From: CAZKUN01 sp964555935
GTDB lineage: Bacteria > Armatimonadota > Zipacnadia > Zipacnadales > VGFC01
Length of the DNA stretch: 15,184 bases
Assembly (NCBI GenBank): GCA_964555935.1
Contig: CAZKUN010000222.1
Location: 1-15,184 of the forward strand
Direction of reading: 5' to 3'
The notes beneath the pieces are model-generated. The model ran no database searches and was not told where the DNA came from. It was given only the letters and a program-made list of their open reading frames with translations. Within the stretch, counting starts at the first letter, position 1. Every line of letters starts with the position of its first letter. Of the stretch, positions 7,117 to 13,797 are shown piece after piece. The translations under genes were made by a program, and so were the position numbers.

Positions 7117-9620
7117 ACGACGTTCGCCAACGTCTGCAACCTTACTATTGGATTGTCTTCGCCGTCCTCCTCCAGGGCCTCTCGCCCGTTCTGACCAAGT
7201 TGCTGCTCAGCGAGGAGGGCATGTCGGCGACGACCATCGTCGCGGCACGTTACGCCCTCGCGGTTCTCTTCCTGGCGCCCATTGGACTCCCCGCCGGCGC
7301 CCGCGCCGCTCGCCTGAAACCCCGCCGACGCGACTGGGTGGCTCTGTTCCTCGTGGGCGGATTCGGCTCGGCTTTGGGAGCGCTTCTGTTCACCAAGGCG
7401 CTCGACATGGCGCCGGCCGGAGTCGTCAACGCGCTCAGCAAGACAGCGCCTATCTTCGTCGCGTTCCTCGCCTTCTACGCGCTTCGGGAGAAGATCTCGT
7501 CGCTGCGCTTCACGCTGGTTTTCGTCATGGTCTCGGCCGATGTCATCATCGGGCTCGGCGAGATGCAATCGGCGCCGGCATCTGAGATCGGCATTCGCCT
7601 CGCCGGGGACGGGCTCGCGATCCTGGCCGGGCTCAGCCGCGCTCTGGCCGAGATCCTGAGCAAGGGCGTGCTGCGCCGATTCGCGCCGACGACGGTTGCG
7701 CTGGCGCGGTTTGGCGTTGGAGCGATTGTCGCCGGGATTCTCTGCACGACCCATGGCGGCTGGGCGGAGCTTGCCGCGCTCAGTCTTCGCGGCTGGATCG
7801 TGCTGGTCGTCCTGAGCAGCGTGTGCACGGCGATCTCGATGTCGATCTATTTGCGGGGGCTTCAGCAGGCCCAGTCGCACGTCGCGGTCAGCCTCAGGCT
7901 TCTCGGCGCGATCGTCACCGTGGTCCTGTCGTGGGCAATCCTGGGAGAGGCGCTTCACCCGCTACACGTCGTTGGCATAGCCATCCTGGTGTTTACGGCT
8001 TACGTCATTGTCATGCGGGCGGCGCAGACCGATCACGCCGGGGCAGCGGACGCGACCGAAGACGATGCCAGCGGCGCCGAAACGCCGACGCCGCCAGGCG
8101 TGAGAATCAGCCTGAAGCTCAAGATAGCAACGGTCGTCGTGGCGGTGGTCTTCGCGACGATGTTCGCGTCGTCGTACCTATCGCTGAAGCACACCGAGGC
8201 CGTGGTGACGCGCGAGCTGCGCACGGTCATGGGGCAGATCGGCGCGAATGTCGGCCAGCTCCACCGGCTCCCCGACCCGCCCGGGCGTCGGACCATCCAG
8301 CAGTACGTCGAGCGGGTGGTGCGCCAGGAGATCAAGGGCTCGTCCTACTCGATCCAGATCATCTTTCTCGCCGTGCTGAACGCCGAGCGGCACGTCACGG
8401 CCTTCGCCGCGAACCCCGATCAGCTACAGATTGCTGACGTCTCGGGCAACGACTATCGCCGCGGTGACATGACGGCAGCGCTGCGTCTGGTTGAAATGGC
8501 CGATTCGGGCGAGTTGGACCGCGACTACGACCTCACCACGGTCCACGTGCTGCTGCAACGTCACGGGCTTGACTCGACCCGCGTGGTCATGGGGTATCGG
8601 AAGAGCCTTGCCAAACGGCCGATGGAGGAGGTCCGCAGCCGGGCCATCTTCCTGACGCTCGTGTTCGTCCTGCTCGGCATCGCGGCGGCGATTCACTTCG
8701 CGGGGACGATGACGGGGCCCATCGAGCGATTGGCGCGGGCGATGCGGCGCGTTCAGAAGGGCGATCTCGAAGTTGGCGTGGTGCCCGAGGGGAATGATGA
8801 GATCGAAGACCTCGGCCACGCGTTTAATGAAATGGTGGATGGACTTCGCGTGAAGGAGTTACTCGACAGCGCCTTCAGCGCTTACGTCAGCCGCCAGGTC
8901 ACCGACCGGATCATCGAGGAGCGCAAGATCATCCTCGCGCCTACGCGACGGAACGTGACGGTCATGTTCTCCGACATCCGAGGCTTCACGCCGATGGCCG
9001 AACGTCTCGGGCCGGAGGAGATCTTCGAGGTGCTGAACGAGTACTTCGACCTGATGATCGAAATCGTTTTCCGGCATGAGGGCATGCTCGACAAGTACAT
9101 GGGCGATTGCATCATGGCGGTTTGGGGCGCCTTCGGTGAGGAGAAAGACGACGCGCTGCGGGCCGTGTTGGCTGGGATTGAGATGAAAGAGGCTCTGCGC
9201 AACCTCAACGCCAAGCGTCTGTCTGAAGGTAAGGAGCCAATTCTCAGCGGCATCGGGATCAACACGGGCGAGGTGACGGCGGGGAGTCTGGGCGCGCTAG
9301 GTGGCGAGCTTAAGCGCATGGAGTACGCTGTGGTCGGCGACCCGGTCAACCTGGCCCAGCGGATCGAGACGCACACGGCGAGCACGGGTATTCTCATCAG
9401 CGAATCGACCCACGCCCAGGTCTGCGAGCACGTTGTGGTCCACAAGCTGCCGCCGCTGACCGTAAAAGGCAAGTCGACCCGGATCCCCGTGAACCTGGTG
9501 CTGGGCGTCACTGGTGGGGAACTGGTCTACACGGCCGAGGAACTGAGGACGATGGGCCTGTCCGAGGACGAGATCGAGCGCATACTGCAGCATGATGAGC
9601 TGGCCGGCGAGTGCCCGTAA
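7113..9620 (+). CDS. EamA/DMT transporter fused to a HAMP class III adenylate cyclase
   Basis: One uninterrupted frame of 835 residues. Residues ~10-303 are a complete EamA/DMT permease: two repeats, about ten membrane segments. An acidic cytoplasmic linker (~304-336) follows. The rest is a receptor-type cyclase: TM ~338-358, a periplasmic region ~359-510, TM ~512-532, HAMP ~533-585, and a class III cyclase domain from ~610. The catalytic set is complete: metal aspartates D621 (FSDIRGFT) and D665 (KYMGD), adenine-selecting K661 with D743 (VVGDPVNLAQR), and N746 and R750 for the transition state. Lys/Asp at the base-recognition sites predicts ATP, hence cAMP. Topology is consistent: a 10-TM carrier ends inside, and two more TMs return the cyclase to the cytoplasm. 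GTG 7113 is chosen because upstream in-frame sequence overlaps ddl. The transported substrate is unknown. Confidence 0.85.
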   Translation: MNDVRQRLQPYYWIVFAVLLQGLSPVLTKLLLSEEGMSATTIVAARYALAVLFLAPIGLPAGARAARLKPRRRDWVALFLVGGFGSALGALLFTKALDMAPAGVVNALSKTAPIFVAFLAFYALREKISSLRFTLVFVMVSADVIIGLGEMQSAPASEIGIRLAGDGLAILAGLSRALAEILSKGVLRRFAPTTVALARFGVGAIVAGILCTTHGGWAELAALSLRGWIVLVVLSSVCTAISMSIYLRGLQQAQSHVAVSLRLLGAIVTVVLSWAILGEALHPLHVVGIAILVFTAYVIVMRAAQTDHAGAADATEDDASGAETPTPPGVRISLKLKIATVVVAVVFATMFASSYLSLKHTEAVVTRELRTVMGQIGANVGQLHRLPDPPGRRTIQQYVERVVRQEIKGSSYSIQIIFLAVLNAERHVTAFAANPDQLQIADVSGNDYRRGDMTAALRLVEMADSGELDRDYDLTTVHVLLQRHGLDSTRVVMGYRKSLAKRPMEEVRSRAIFLTLVFVLLGIAAAIHFAGTMTGPIERLARAMRRVQKGDLEVGVVPEGNDEIEDLGHAFNEMVDGLRVKELLDSAFSAYVSRQVTDRIIEERKIILAPTRRNVTVMFSDIRGFTPMAERLGPEEIFEVLNEYFDLMIEIVFRHEGMLDKYMGDCIMAVWGAFGEEKDDALRAVLAGIEMKEALRNLNAKRLSEGKEPILSGIGINTGEVTAGSLGALGGELKRMEYAVVGDPVNLAQRIETHTASTGILISESTHAQVCEHVVVHKLPPLTVKGKSTRIPVNLVLGVTGGELVYTAEELRTMGLSEDEIERILQHDELAGECP

Positions 9621-9662
9621 CCCCTCCGCTTGGGGGAACACTTCCAAGGGGCAAGAACGATT

Positions 9663-10787
9663 ATGAAGGCCACTTACACTCCTCCACACATACAACTCGC
9701 GCGGGCGGCGGTCTGTCTTCTCGCGGCGCTCCCCATTCTGCTAGCCGGATGCATCGAGAACGATGATGACAGCCCCATCATTGTCGTCAGCGACGGCAAG
9801 GGGACGGAGGCCGGGCCCAAGTCGCGCGAGGAGATCATCCGGATCGCGAAGGAGTACAACGAACTCGTCTGGTACACTTCAGCCCCAGAGAAGGCCGCGA
9901 AGGAGTTCCTCGCCGCGTTCAAGCAGGAGTACCCGTTCATCGTCCCGCGCCTCGAGCGCAGCAACACGTTCGATACGATCAGTCGCATTGGGGATGAGAT
10001 CACCAACGAGAACGTGAAAGCAGACGTGGTTCACGTCCTCGATGTCGGTGCGTTCATCAAGCTCGAGTTGGAGGGCGAGTTGCGGATGTATAGGAGTCCG
10101 GAGGGCAGCTCCATCCGGGAGGGCTTCCGCTCGCCGGGGTTCTGGTGGGCCATGCGACTGGTCGCGATCGGGATGGCGTACAACTCAGAGGTGCTCACCC
10201 CCGAACAGGCGCCGAGGACGTGGACGGACCTGCTTGACCCGCGTTACCAGGGCCGGCTGGGATTCAAGGACGCGGCTACAGGCGGCAGCGCGTACGCGCA
10301 ATACTACCTGCTGCGCGAGCGGCTGGGGACGCTTTTCTGGGAACGAATGGCCGAGCAGCGGGTGGGCATTCATCGCTCCGAGCAGGAACTTAAAGAGGGA
10401 CTCATCGACGAGGGGATCGACGTGGCGGGCCAGATGGTCGGCTACAAGATCCTCGATGCCAAGAACAAGGGCGAGCCGATCGTAGGCGTGTGGCCGGAGG
10501 AGGGCGTCCCGCTGATCCCCGGCCCGATCGCCATTCTCGCTCGCGCGCCCCACCCCGAGGCCTCGATGCTGTTCATCGACTTCGCGCTCTCCAAGAAGGG
10601 CCAGGAGCGATTCCAAGATCTACTCGGCGCTTACTCATCGCGCGCCGATGTCGAGCCGCTGCCGGGGCAACCGCCGCTGGAATCGCTGCAGCTTCTCACG
10701 CCGACAACCGGCTGGGATGACTACCTGGAGAATCAGAGGGAGCTAAGGGCCGAGTTCGAGGATCTGTTTCGCGGCGGTGGGGAGTAA
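9663..10787 (+). CDS. Extracellular solute-binding lipoprotein (family 1, iron(III)-type ABC binding protein-like)
   Basis: The 374-residue product begins with a lipoprotein signal peptide: basic/hydrophobic start, then LLAGC with the lipidated Cys at residue 30. The mature part has the fold markers of family 1 binding proteins related to iron(III)/thiamine/phosphonate binders: LVWYTSAPEKAAKEFLAAFKQEYP as first strand-helix, ADVVHVLDVG, the hinge segment MAYNSEVLTPEQAPRTWTDLLDPRYQGRLGF, and PIAILARAPHPEASMLFIDFALSKKGQ near the end. Such proteins capture a solute outside the membrane for an ABC importer, but no permease or ATPase lies nearby. It starts 42 nt after the transporter-cyclase fusion and is likely in the same operon. 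ATG 9663 is preferred over TTG 9630 because it begins the signal peptide and follows AAGGGG. The ligand is unknown. Confidence 0.85.
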   Translation: MKATYTPPHIQLARAAVCLLAALPILLAGCIENDDDSPIIVVSDGKGTEAGPKSREEIIRIAKEYNELVWYTSAPEKAAKEFLAAFKQEYPFIVPRLERSNTFDTISRIGDEITNENVKADVVHVLDVGAFIKLELEGELRMYRSPEGSSIREGFRSPGFWWAMRLVAIGMAYNSEVLTPEQAPRTWTDLLDPRYQGRLGFKDAATGGSAYAQYYLLRERLGTLFWERMAEQRVGIHRSEQELKEGLIDEGIDVAGQMVGYKILDAKNKGEPIVGVWPEEGVPLIPGPIAILARAPHPEASMLFIDFALSKKGQERFQDLLGAYSSRADVEPLPGQPPLESLQLLTPTTGWDDYLENQRELRAEFEDLFRGGGE

Positions 10788-10822
10788 GGCGCGGGCACGG
10801 ACGACAAAGGTCACGGCTTCGT

Positions 10823-10845
10823 GGAAACTCAGACGTCGAGTTTCC
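10823..10845. repeat. GGAAACTC hairpin
   Basis: Arms GGAAACTC (10823-10830) and GAGTTTCC (10838-10845) around AGACGTC. A diverged copy, including the downstream sequence, is at 11411-11432, and related stems are at 3811-3853 and inside 11056-11094. Confidence 0.85.
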
Positions 10846-10878
10846 CTGCTGAGGCCGCTCCTACAAGGGATTGGGCAT

Positions 10879-10900
10879 GCATGAGCTAGGAAGCTCATGC
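10879..10900. repeat. Hairpin GCATGAGCT-AGGA-AGCTCATGC
   Basis: Perfect 9-bp arms with an AGGA loop, then TACGAGG. It has the same loop and flank as the GACAGGCG hairpins but an unrelated stem. Confidence 0.85.
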
Positions 10901-10971
10901 TACGAGGCGACGGCGTCATCACCTCCCGGCGTGATTCCGCGAGACTCCGGAAGACGAGAGTGGGAGTTTTA

Positions 10972-11019
10972 GTGTCAGACACCCGTTTTGCAGACGGCGG
11001 CAAAACAGGTGTCTGACAC
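10972..11019. repeat. Long palindrome GTGTCAGACAC...GTGTCTGACAC, copy A
   Basis: A 20-nt left arm (10972-10991) pairs with 11000-11019 with one mismatch around an AGACGGCG loop. GGTAGGCGGAG follows. Similar GTGTCTGACAC palindromes are, as I recall, REP-like elements common in several environmental phyla; I could not check this. Confidence 0.85.
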
Positions 11020-11055
11020 GGGTAGGCGGAGGTCGGCGCAAGGATGAGGGACGGC

Positions 11056-11094
11056 GACAGGCGTGGAAACTCGCGGAGTTTCCCTGCGCCTGTC
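11056..11094. repeat. Nested hairpin: GGAAACTC element inside a GACAGGCG hairpin
   Basis: Outer arms GACAGGCG (11056-11063) and CGCCTGTC (11087-11094), followed by CTACGACGGC, match the copies at 3629 and 4794. The AGGA loop is replaced by 23 nt containing GGAAACTC-GCG-GAGTTTCC (11065-11083) plus CCTG-type flank, as in the element at 10823. Confidence 0.88.
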
Positions 11095-11112
11095 CTACGA
11101 CGGCGACGGCAT

Positions 11113-11133
11113 CGACGATCGAGACGATCGTCG
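11113..11133. repeat. Hairpin CGACGATCG-AGA-CGATCGTCG
   Basis: Perfect 9-bp arms with an AGA loop, followed by TACGGG. Another unrelated stem with the same loop type and TACG flank. Confidence 0.8.
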
Positions 11134-11154
11134 TACGGGAATGGCGACGGCGGC

Positions 11155-11326
11155 GTCAGACCGGCGTGGCGGCGCAGGACCCCGGACGATGGGAGTGGGA
11201 GTTTTAGTGTCAGACACAGGTAGGCGGAGGCCGGCGCAAAGATGAGGGACACCGAACGGCGTCGTCAGACCGGCGTGGCGGCGCAAGACCGCAGGAGATG
11301 AGGGTGAGAGTTCTAGTGTCAGACAC
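11155..11326. repeat. Imperfect direct duplication, ~109-nt period
   Basis: The segment 11155-11217 (GTCAGACCGGCGTGGCGGCGC ... GTGTCAGACAC) recurs at 11264-11326 with the same length and a few substitutions. Each copy ends in the left arm of the GTGTCAGACAC palindrome. In the first copy the arm goes straight into AGGTAGGCGG (shortened palindrome); in the second the palindrome is complete. Confidence 0.8.
11207..11217. repeat. Shortened GTGTCAGACAC palindrome, copy B
   Basis: Only one 11-nt arm remains before AGGTAGGCGG. It looks like a deletion between the two arms of a full palindrome such as copies A and C. Confidence 0.75.
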
Positions 11327-11363
11327 CCGTTTTGCAGACGGCGGCAAAACAAGTGTCTGACAC
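11316..11363. repeat. Long palindrome GTGTCAGACAC...GTGTCTGACAC, copy C
   Basis: Same architecture as 10972-11019: arms 11316-11335 and 11344-11363 with two mismatches, identical AGACGGCG loop, followed by GGGTAGGCGGAG. Confidence 0.85.
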
Positions 11364-11410
11364 GGGTAGGCGGAGATCGGCGCAAGGATGAGGGACGGCG
11401 ACGGCGTCGT

Positions 11411-11432
11411 GGAAACTCAGACGTCGAGTTTC
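11411..11432. repeat. GGAAACTC hairpin, second copy
   Basis: Arms GGAAACTC and GAGTTTC around AGACGTC, as at 10823. The right flank, CGGCTGAGACCTCTGTTACAG, is a diverged version of the flank there. Confidence 0.8.
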
Positions 11433-11478
11433 GCGGCTGAGACCTCTGTTACAGTGGATTTGGAAGCGAGCGAGGCTT

Positions 11479-11499
11479 CGACGGGCTGGAAGCCCGTCG
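11479..11499. repeat. Hairpin CGACGGGCT-GGA-AGCCCGTCG
   Basis: Perfect 9-bp arms with a GGA loop, followed by GTACGCGG. Lies 35 nt before the arsR -35 box. Confidence 0.85.
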
Positions 11500-11533
11500 G
11501 TACGCGGAGGGCGAGGGAGGAGCGAGAGAGGGG

Positions 11534-11562
11534 TTGACAGTGTCGGCGCGGGGCTGTAATAT
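11534..11562 (+). promoter_or_regulatory. arsR promoter (sigma70-type)
   Basis: A consensus -35 TTGACA (11534-11539) and a -10 TAATAT (11557-11562) are separated by 17 nt. This is by far the best promoter in the window and lies 34 nt before the arsR start. Confidence 0.85.
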
Positions 11563-11576
11563 CGCATAAGTTCGAT
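11561..11576. promoter_or_regulatory. Candidate ArsR operator 1
   Basis: The site ATCGCATAAGTTCGAT has ATCG/CGAT ends in inverted orientation and overlaps the end of the -10 box, a position where a bound repressor would block transcription. It matches the site at 11962-11977 at 13 of 16 positions. An adjacent TCGAT-GT-ATCGA (11572-11583) extends the symmetry. Confidence 0.6.
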
Positions 11577-11596
11577 GTATCGATGAGGAGATCCGG

Positions 11597-11947
11597 ATGA
11601 ATCACGAGACACTCGCTCGCTTGCATGGCGCTCTGTCGAGCGAGATTCGCCTTCGCATTCTCGAGTTGGTCTCGGCCAACGGGGAGATGTGCGTGTGCGA
11701 ATTGGTCGACCAGATGGATATGAGCCAAGCCAATATCTCGCGCCATGTGGGAATTCTCCGGGATGCAGGCATTCTCACCTGCCGCAAGGTGGGCACGTGG
11801 GCGTTGCTCCGGGTCGATGAATCGGTGATCGAACACGCATCACGCGATCTATTAGATACCATCCGCCGCAATCACTCGGAGTCCGTCCACGAGGACGCGC
11901 TCGCCCGACTCGAGGAACGCGGCTGCGATACCCGGGAGACGGACTGA
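11597..11947 (+). CDS. arsR: ArsR-family arsenic-responsive repressor
   Basis: The 116-residue winged-helix protein belongs to the ArsR/SmtB family. The recognition-helix region is MSQANISRHVGILRDAGIL, and the start is the typical SSEIRLRILELV. C32 and C34 in MCVCELVDQ sit where ArsR proteins bind arsenite or antimonite by cysteine; the third cysteine of the E. coli protein (C37) is absent here. C-terminal residues include another Cys (ERGC). Metalloid binding would release the protein from its operator and allow expression of acr3. The ATG is preceded by GAGGAG (11585-11590, 6-nt spacing), a strong promoter and a candidate operator, fitting autoregulation. The acr3 gene follows after 58 nt. 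Confidence 0.93.
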   Translation: MNHETLARLHGALSSEIRLRILELVSANGEMCVCELVDQMDMSQANISRHVGILRDAGILTCRKVGTWALLRVDESVIEHASRDLLDTIRRNHSESVHEDALARLEERGCDTRETD

Positions 11948-11961
11948 CGCTTCCCGATGTC

Positions 11962-11977
11962 ATCGAATAATATCGAT
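11962..11977. promoter_or_regulatory. Candidate ArsR operator 2, upstream of acr3
   Basis: ATCGAATAATATCGAT is an inverted repeat (ATCGA-ATAATA-TCGAT) in the arsR-acr3 gap and matches operator 1 at 13 of 16 positions; a GATG further downstream is also shared at the same distance. Possible -10 boxes for a second promoter are TAATAT (11968-11973, with CTGACG at 11944-11949) or TATGAT (11980-11985); neither is strong. Confidence 0.55.
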
Positions 11978-12005
11978 TCTATGATGTTGTTAAGGGCTTT
12001 TCCAA

Positions 12006-13073
12006 ATGGCGAACGACGCTAAGCGGCTGTCCTTTGTCGATCGGTACCTCACGCTTTGGATCTTCCTGGGAATGGGACTCGGCGTGGCCATCGGCTACCT
12101 CCGTCCGCAAACCGTGGCGGCATTCAACGAGGCGACCCAGGTCGGCACTACCTCGATCCCAATCGCGGTCGGGCTCATCCTGATGATGTATCCGCCGCTC
12201 GCTAAGGTGAGATACGAGGAACTCGGGCGGGTCTTCCGCGACTGGCGAGTGCTCGGGCTCTCGCTGCTCCAGAACTGGTTGATCGGCCCGGTTCTGATGT
12301 TCGTCCTGGCCATCGTCTTCTTGCGCGGGTATCCGGAGTACATGGTCGGCCTGATAATGATCGGCCTGGCTCGATGCATCGCGATGGTCATCGTCTGGAA
12401 CGATCTCGCGGATGGCGATCGGGACTATGCGGCCGGCCTCGTGGCGTTCAACTCGATCTTCCAGGTACTCTTCTTCTCAGCGTACGCCTACATCTTCATC
12501 ACCGTGCTTCCACCCCTATTCGGGCTCGACGCCACGGAGTGCCACGTCAGCATGGGCGAGATCGCCAAGAGCGTGTTCATCTATCTCGGCATCCCGTTCC
12601 TGGCGGGGATGATCACGCGCCTCGTCCTGGTGAGAGCCAAGGGCCGGGAGTGGTACGAGCAGAAGTTTGTCCCCCGGATCAGTCCGATTACGCTCATCGC
12701 TCTGCTGTTCACCATTGTCGTGATGTTCTCGCTCAAGGGCGATGTCATCGTCAAGATCCCGCTTGACGTGCTGCGCATCGCGGTGCCGCTGCTGATCTAC
12801 TTCGTCGTCATGTTCCTGGCATCGTTCCTGATGGCGGCGAAGCTGAAGGCCGGATACGGGAAGAGCACGACAATCGCGTTCACGGCGGCGAGCAACAACT
12901 TCGAACTCGCAATCGCCGTGGCGATCGCCGTCTTCGGGATTGACTCGGGGGTCGCATTCGCGGCAGTCATCGGGCCATTGGTCGAGGTGCCGGTGCTGGT
13001 TGGCTTGGTCAATGTCGCCTTTTACTTCAGACGACGCTACTTTAGCGCCGTACCGGCAGCGGCCGGAGATTAA
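12006..13073 (+). CDS. acr3: Arsenite efflux permease, ACR3 family
   Basis: Acr3 expels arsenite across the inner membrane using the proton gradient. The 355-residue protein has about ten membrane segments and the family's marker segments: FVDRYLTLWIFLGMGLGVAIGY at the N-terminus, MMYPPLAKVRYEEL, the essential cysteine C124 in GLARCIAMVIVWNDLADGD, the AFNSIFQVLF helix, and E300 in FTAASNNFELAIAVAIA. These Cys and Glu positions are the ones needed for transport in studied Acr3 proteins. A ribosome-binding site AAGGG lies at 11992-11996 with 9-nt spacing. Its position directly after arsR, with a shared candidate operator, supports arsenite-inducible expression. The specificity (arsenite versus antimonite) cannot be read from sequence alone. 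Confidence 0.96.
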   Translation: MANDAKRLSFVDRYLTLWIFLGMGLGVAIGYLRPQTVAAFNEATQVGTTSIPIAVGLILMMYPPLAKVRYEELGRVFRDWRVLGLSLLQNWLIGPVLMFVLAIVFLRGYPEYMVGLIMIGLARCIAMVIVWNDLADGDRDYAAGLVAFNSIFQVLFFSAYAYIFITVLPPLFGLDATECHVSMGEIAKSVFIYLGIPFLAGMITRLVLVRAKGREWYEQKFVPRISPITLIALLFTIVVMFSLKGDVIVKIPLDVLRIAVPLLIYFVVMFLASFLMAAKLKAGYGKSTTIAFTAASNNFELAIAVAIAVFGIDSGVAFAAVIGPLVEVPVLVGLVNVAFYFRRRYFSAVPAAAGD

Positions 13074-13086
13074 GAGCAGGCACCAC

Positions 13087-13362
13087 ATGCGAGCACCAGA
13101 CGACGGCAACATGAACTGCTATTTCTGCGCAGCCGATGGGACCACCACGCCAGCCGTTGGGGCGTGTGCCCAGTGCGGGAGCAGCATCTGCACTGACCAC
13201 GGCGGGCTGACCGCCATTCCCACGTTCATCAAGTCATCCGGCGGCATCGGCGGCCCGTATGTTCGCGCCAAGCGAGACCAGCGCCGGATGCTCTGCTCCG
13301 ACTGCGCGGAGGATGCCGAGGCCTCCGGCGCCGTGTCGTATATTGACGAGATCACGCTGTAG
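13087..13362 (+). CDS. Small zinc-cluster protein (DUF2180-like)
   Basis: This 91-residue cytoplasmic protein carries four cysteine pairs/knuckles: C11-x2-C14, C27-x2-C30, C35-x2-H38 and C70-x2-C73, enough for two zinc sites. The order (NCYFCA, then AVGACAQCGSSICTDH) matches the DUF2180 type of small zinc proteins as I remember it; no function is established for that family. It starts 13 nt after acr3, and its place in an arsenic cluster suggests a role in metalloid or redox handling, which is inference. ATG 13087 is used; ATG 13111 would leave the first Cys pair almost at the N-terminus (MNCYFC) and is equally plausible, since neither has a clear ribosome-binding site. Confidence 0.7.
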   Translation: MRAPDDGNMNCYFCAADGTTTPAVGACAQCGSSICTDHGGLTAIPTFIKSSGGIGGPYVRAKRDQRRMLCSDCAEDAEASGAVSYIDEITL

Positions 13363-13530
13363 CAGGATGCCGTTTGGCTATCGTCGTCAGTGCCGGAAAC
13401 CACACCGTCGGGCTCTTGTCCAAACCCATCATGTGAAGCCCACCTTGCGCCGTTGGTGATGCATCGCAAAAACGGGGAAGTCCATACCGGGCCGCGCGTG
13501 TTGATCCGAAGGGCAGGGAGCGCAAGAACC

Positions 13531-13776
13531 ATGAAACTTACCGTCTACGGACCGGGTTGTGCTAAGTGCAAGAAGGCCGAGGAAATTGCCCACGAGGCAG
13601 TGGCGCAGGCGGGCGTCGAGGCCGAAGTTGAGAAGGTCTCGGATATCATCGATATCGCTAAGGCAGGCGTGATCATGACGCCCGCGGTGGCGATTGACGG
13701 TGAGATCGTCGTCAGGGGCAAGGTGCCGAAGTTGGACGAGTTAGTCAGTCTCATCACATCCGCTCAAGCCGGCTAA
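13531..13776 (+). CDS. Small redox-active disulfide (thioredoxin-fold) protein
   Basis: An 81-residue cytoplasmic thioredoxin/glutaredoxin-like protein of the redox-active disulfide protein 2 type. The active site is C10-A-K-C13 in VYGPGCAKCKK, and the cis-proline lies in IMTPAVAIDGEIVVRGKVP. Such minimal thioredoxins are common beside metalloid permease genes and pass electrons to or from a partner. ATG 13531 has AGGGAG at 13515-13520. The frame is open upstream to a GTG at 13390, giving a possible 47-residue extension with a CPNPSC motif; I consider the short form more likely because it matches the family's length. It is followed by a second thioredoxin and ccdA, so it probably belongs to the same electron relay. 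Confidence 0.85.
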   Translation: MKLTVYGPGCAKCKKAEEIAHEAVAQAGVEAEVEKVSDIIDIAKAGVIMTPAVAIDGEIVVRGKVPKLDELVSLITSAQAG

Positions 13777-13797
13777 CAGTCATGCGAGGAACGACCA

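Larger units (their letters stand above)
10788..11596. other. 809-nt intergenic region made largely of palindromic repeats
   Basis: No convincing gene is present; open frames here are translations of repeats. The region contains at least six hairpins of the AGGA/GGAAACTC type, two full and one shortened copy of a 48-nt GTGTCAGACAC palindrome, a ~109-nt tandem duplication (start points 11155 and 11264) and two copies of a TAC...GGATTGGG-like tail (10862-10875, 11450-11463). The last ~70 nt hold the arsR promoter. It looks like a landing site where small elements have accumulated between two operons. Confidence 0.8.

Noticed and set aside
6951..7958. A 335-residue minus-strand open frame opposite the EamA region
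   Set aside because: Low-complexity, highly charged antisense translation; the plus strand encodes recognisable transporter helices.
10788..11533. Possible CRISPR array in the repeat-rich gap
   Set aside because: The repeats are of several kinds, unevenly spaced, palindromic and nested; there are no uniform repeats with unique spacers and no cas genes.
10743..11612. Several minus-strand open frames in the second repeat region, with recurring SRETRRLSFH-like peptides
   Set aside because: These peptides are the translation of the GGAAACTC hairpins, not conserved proteins.
12516..13112. A 198-residue minus-strand frame opposite acr3
   Set aside because: Charged antisense shadow of a membrane-protein gene with clear ACR3 motifs.
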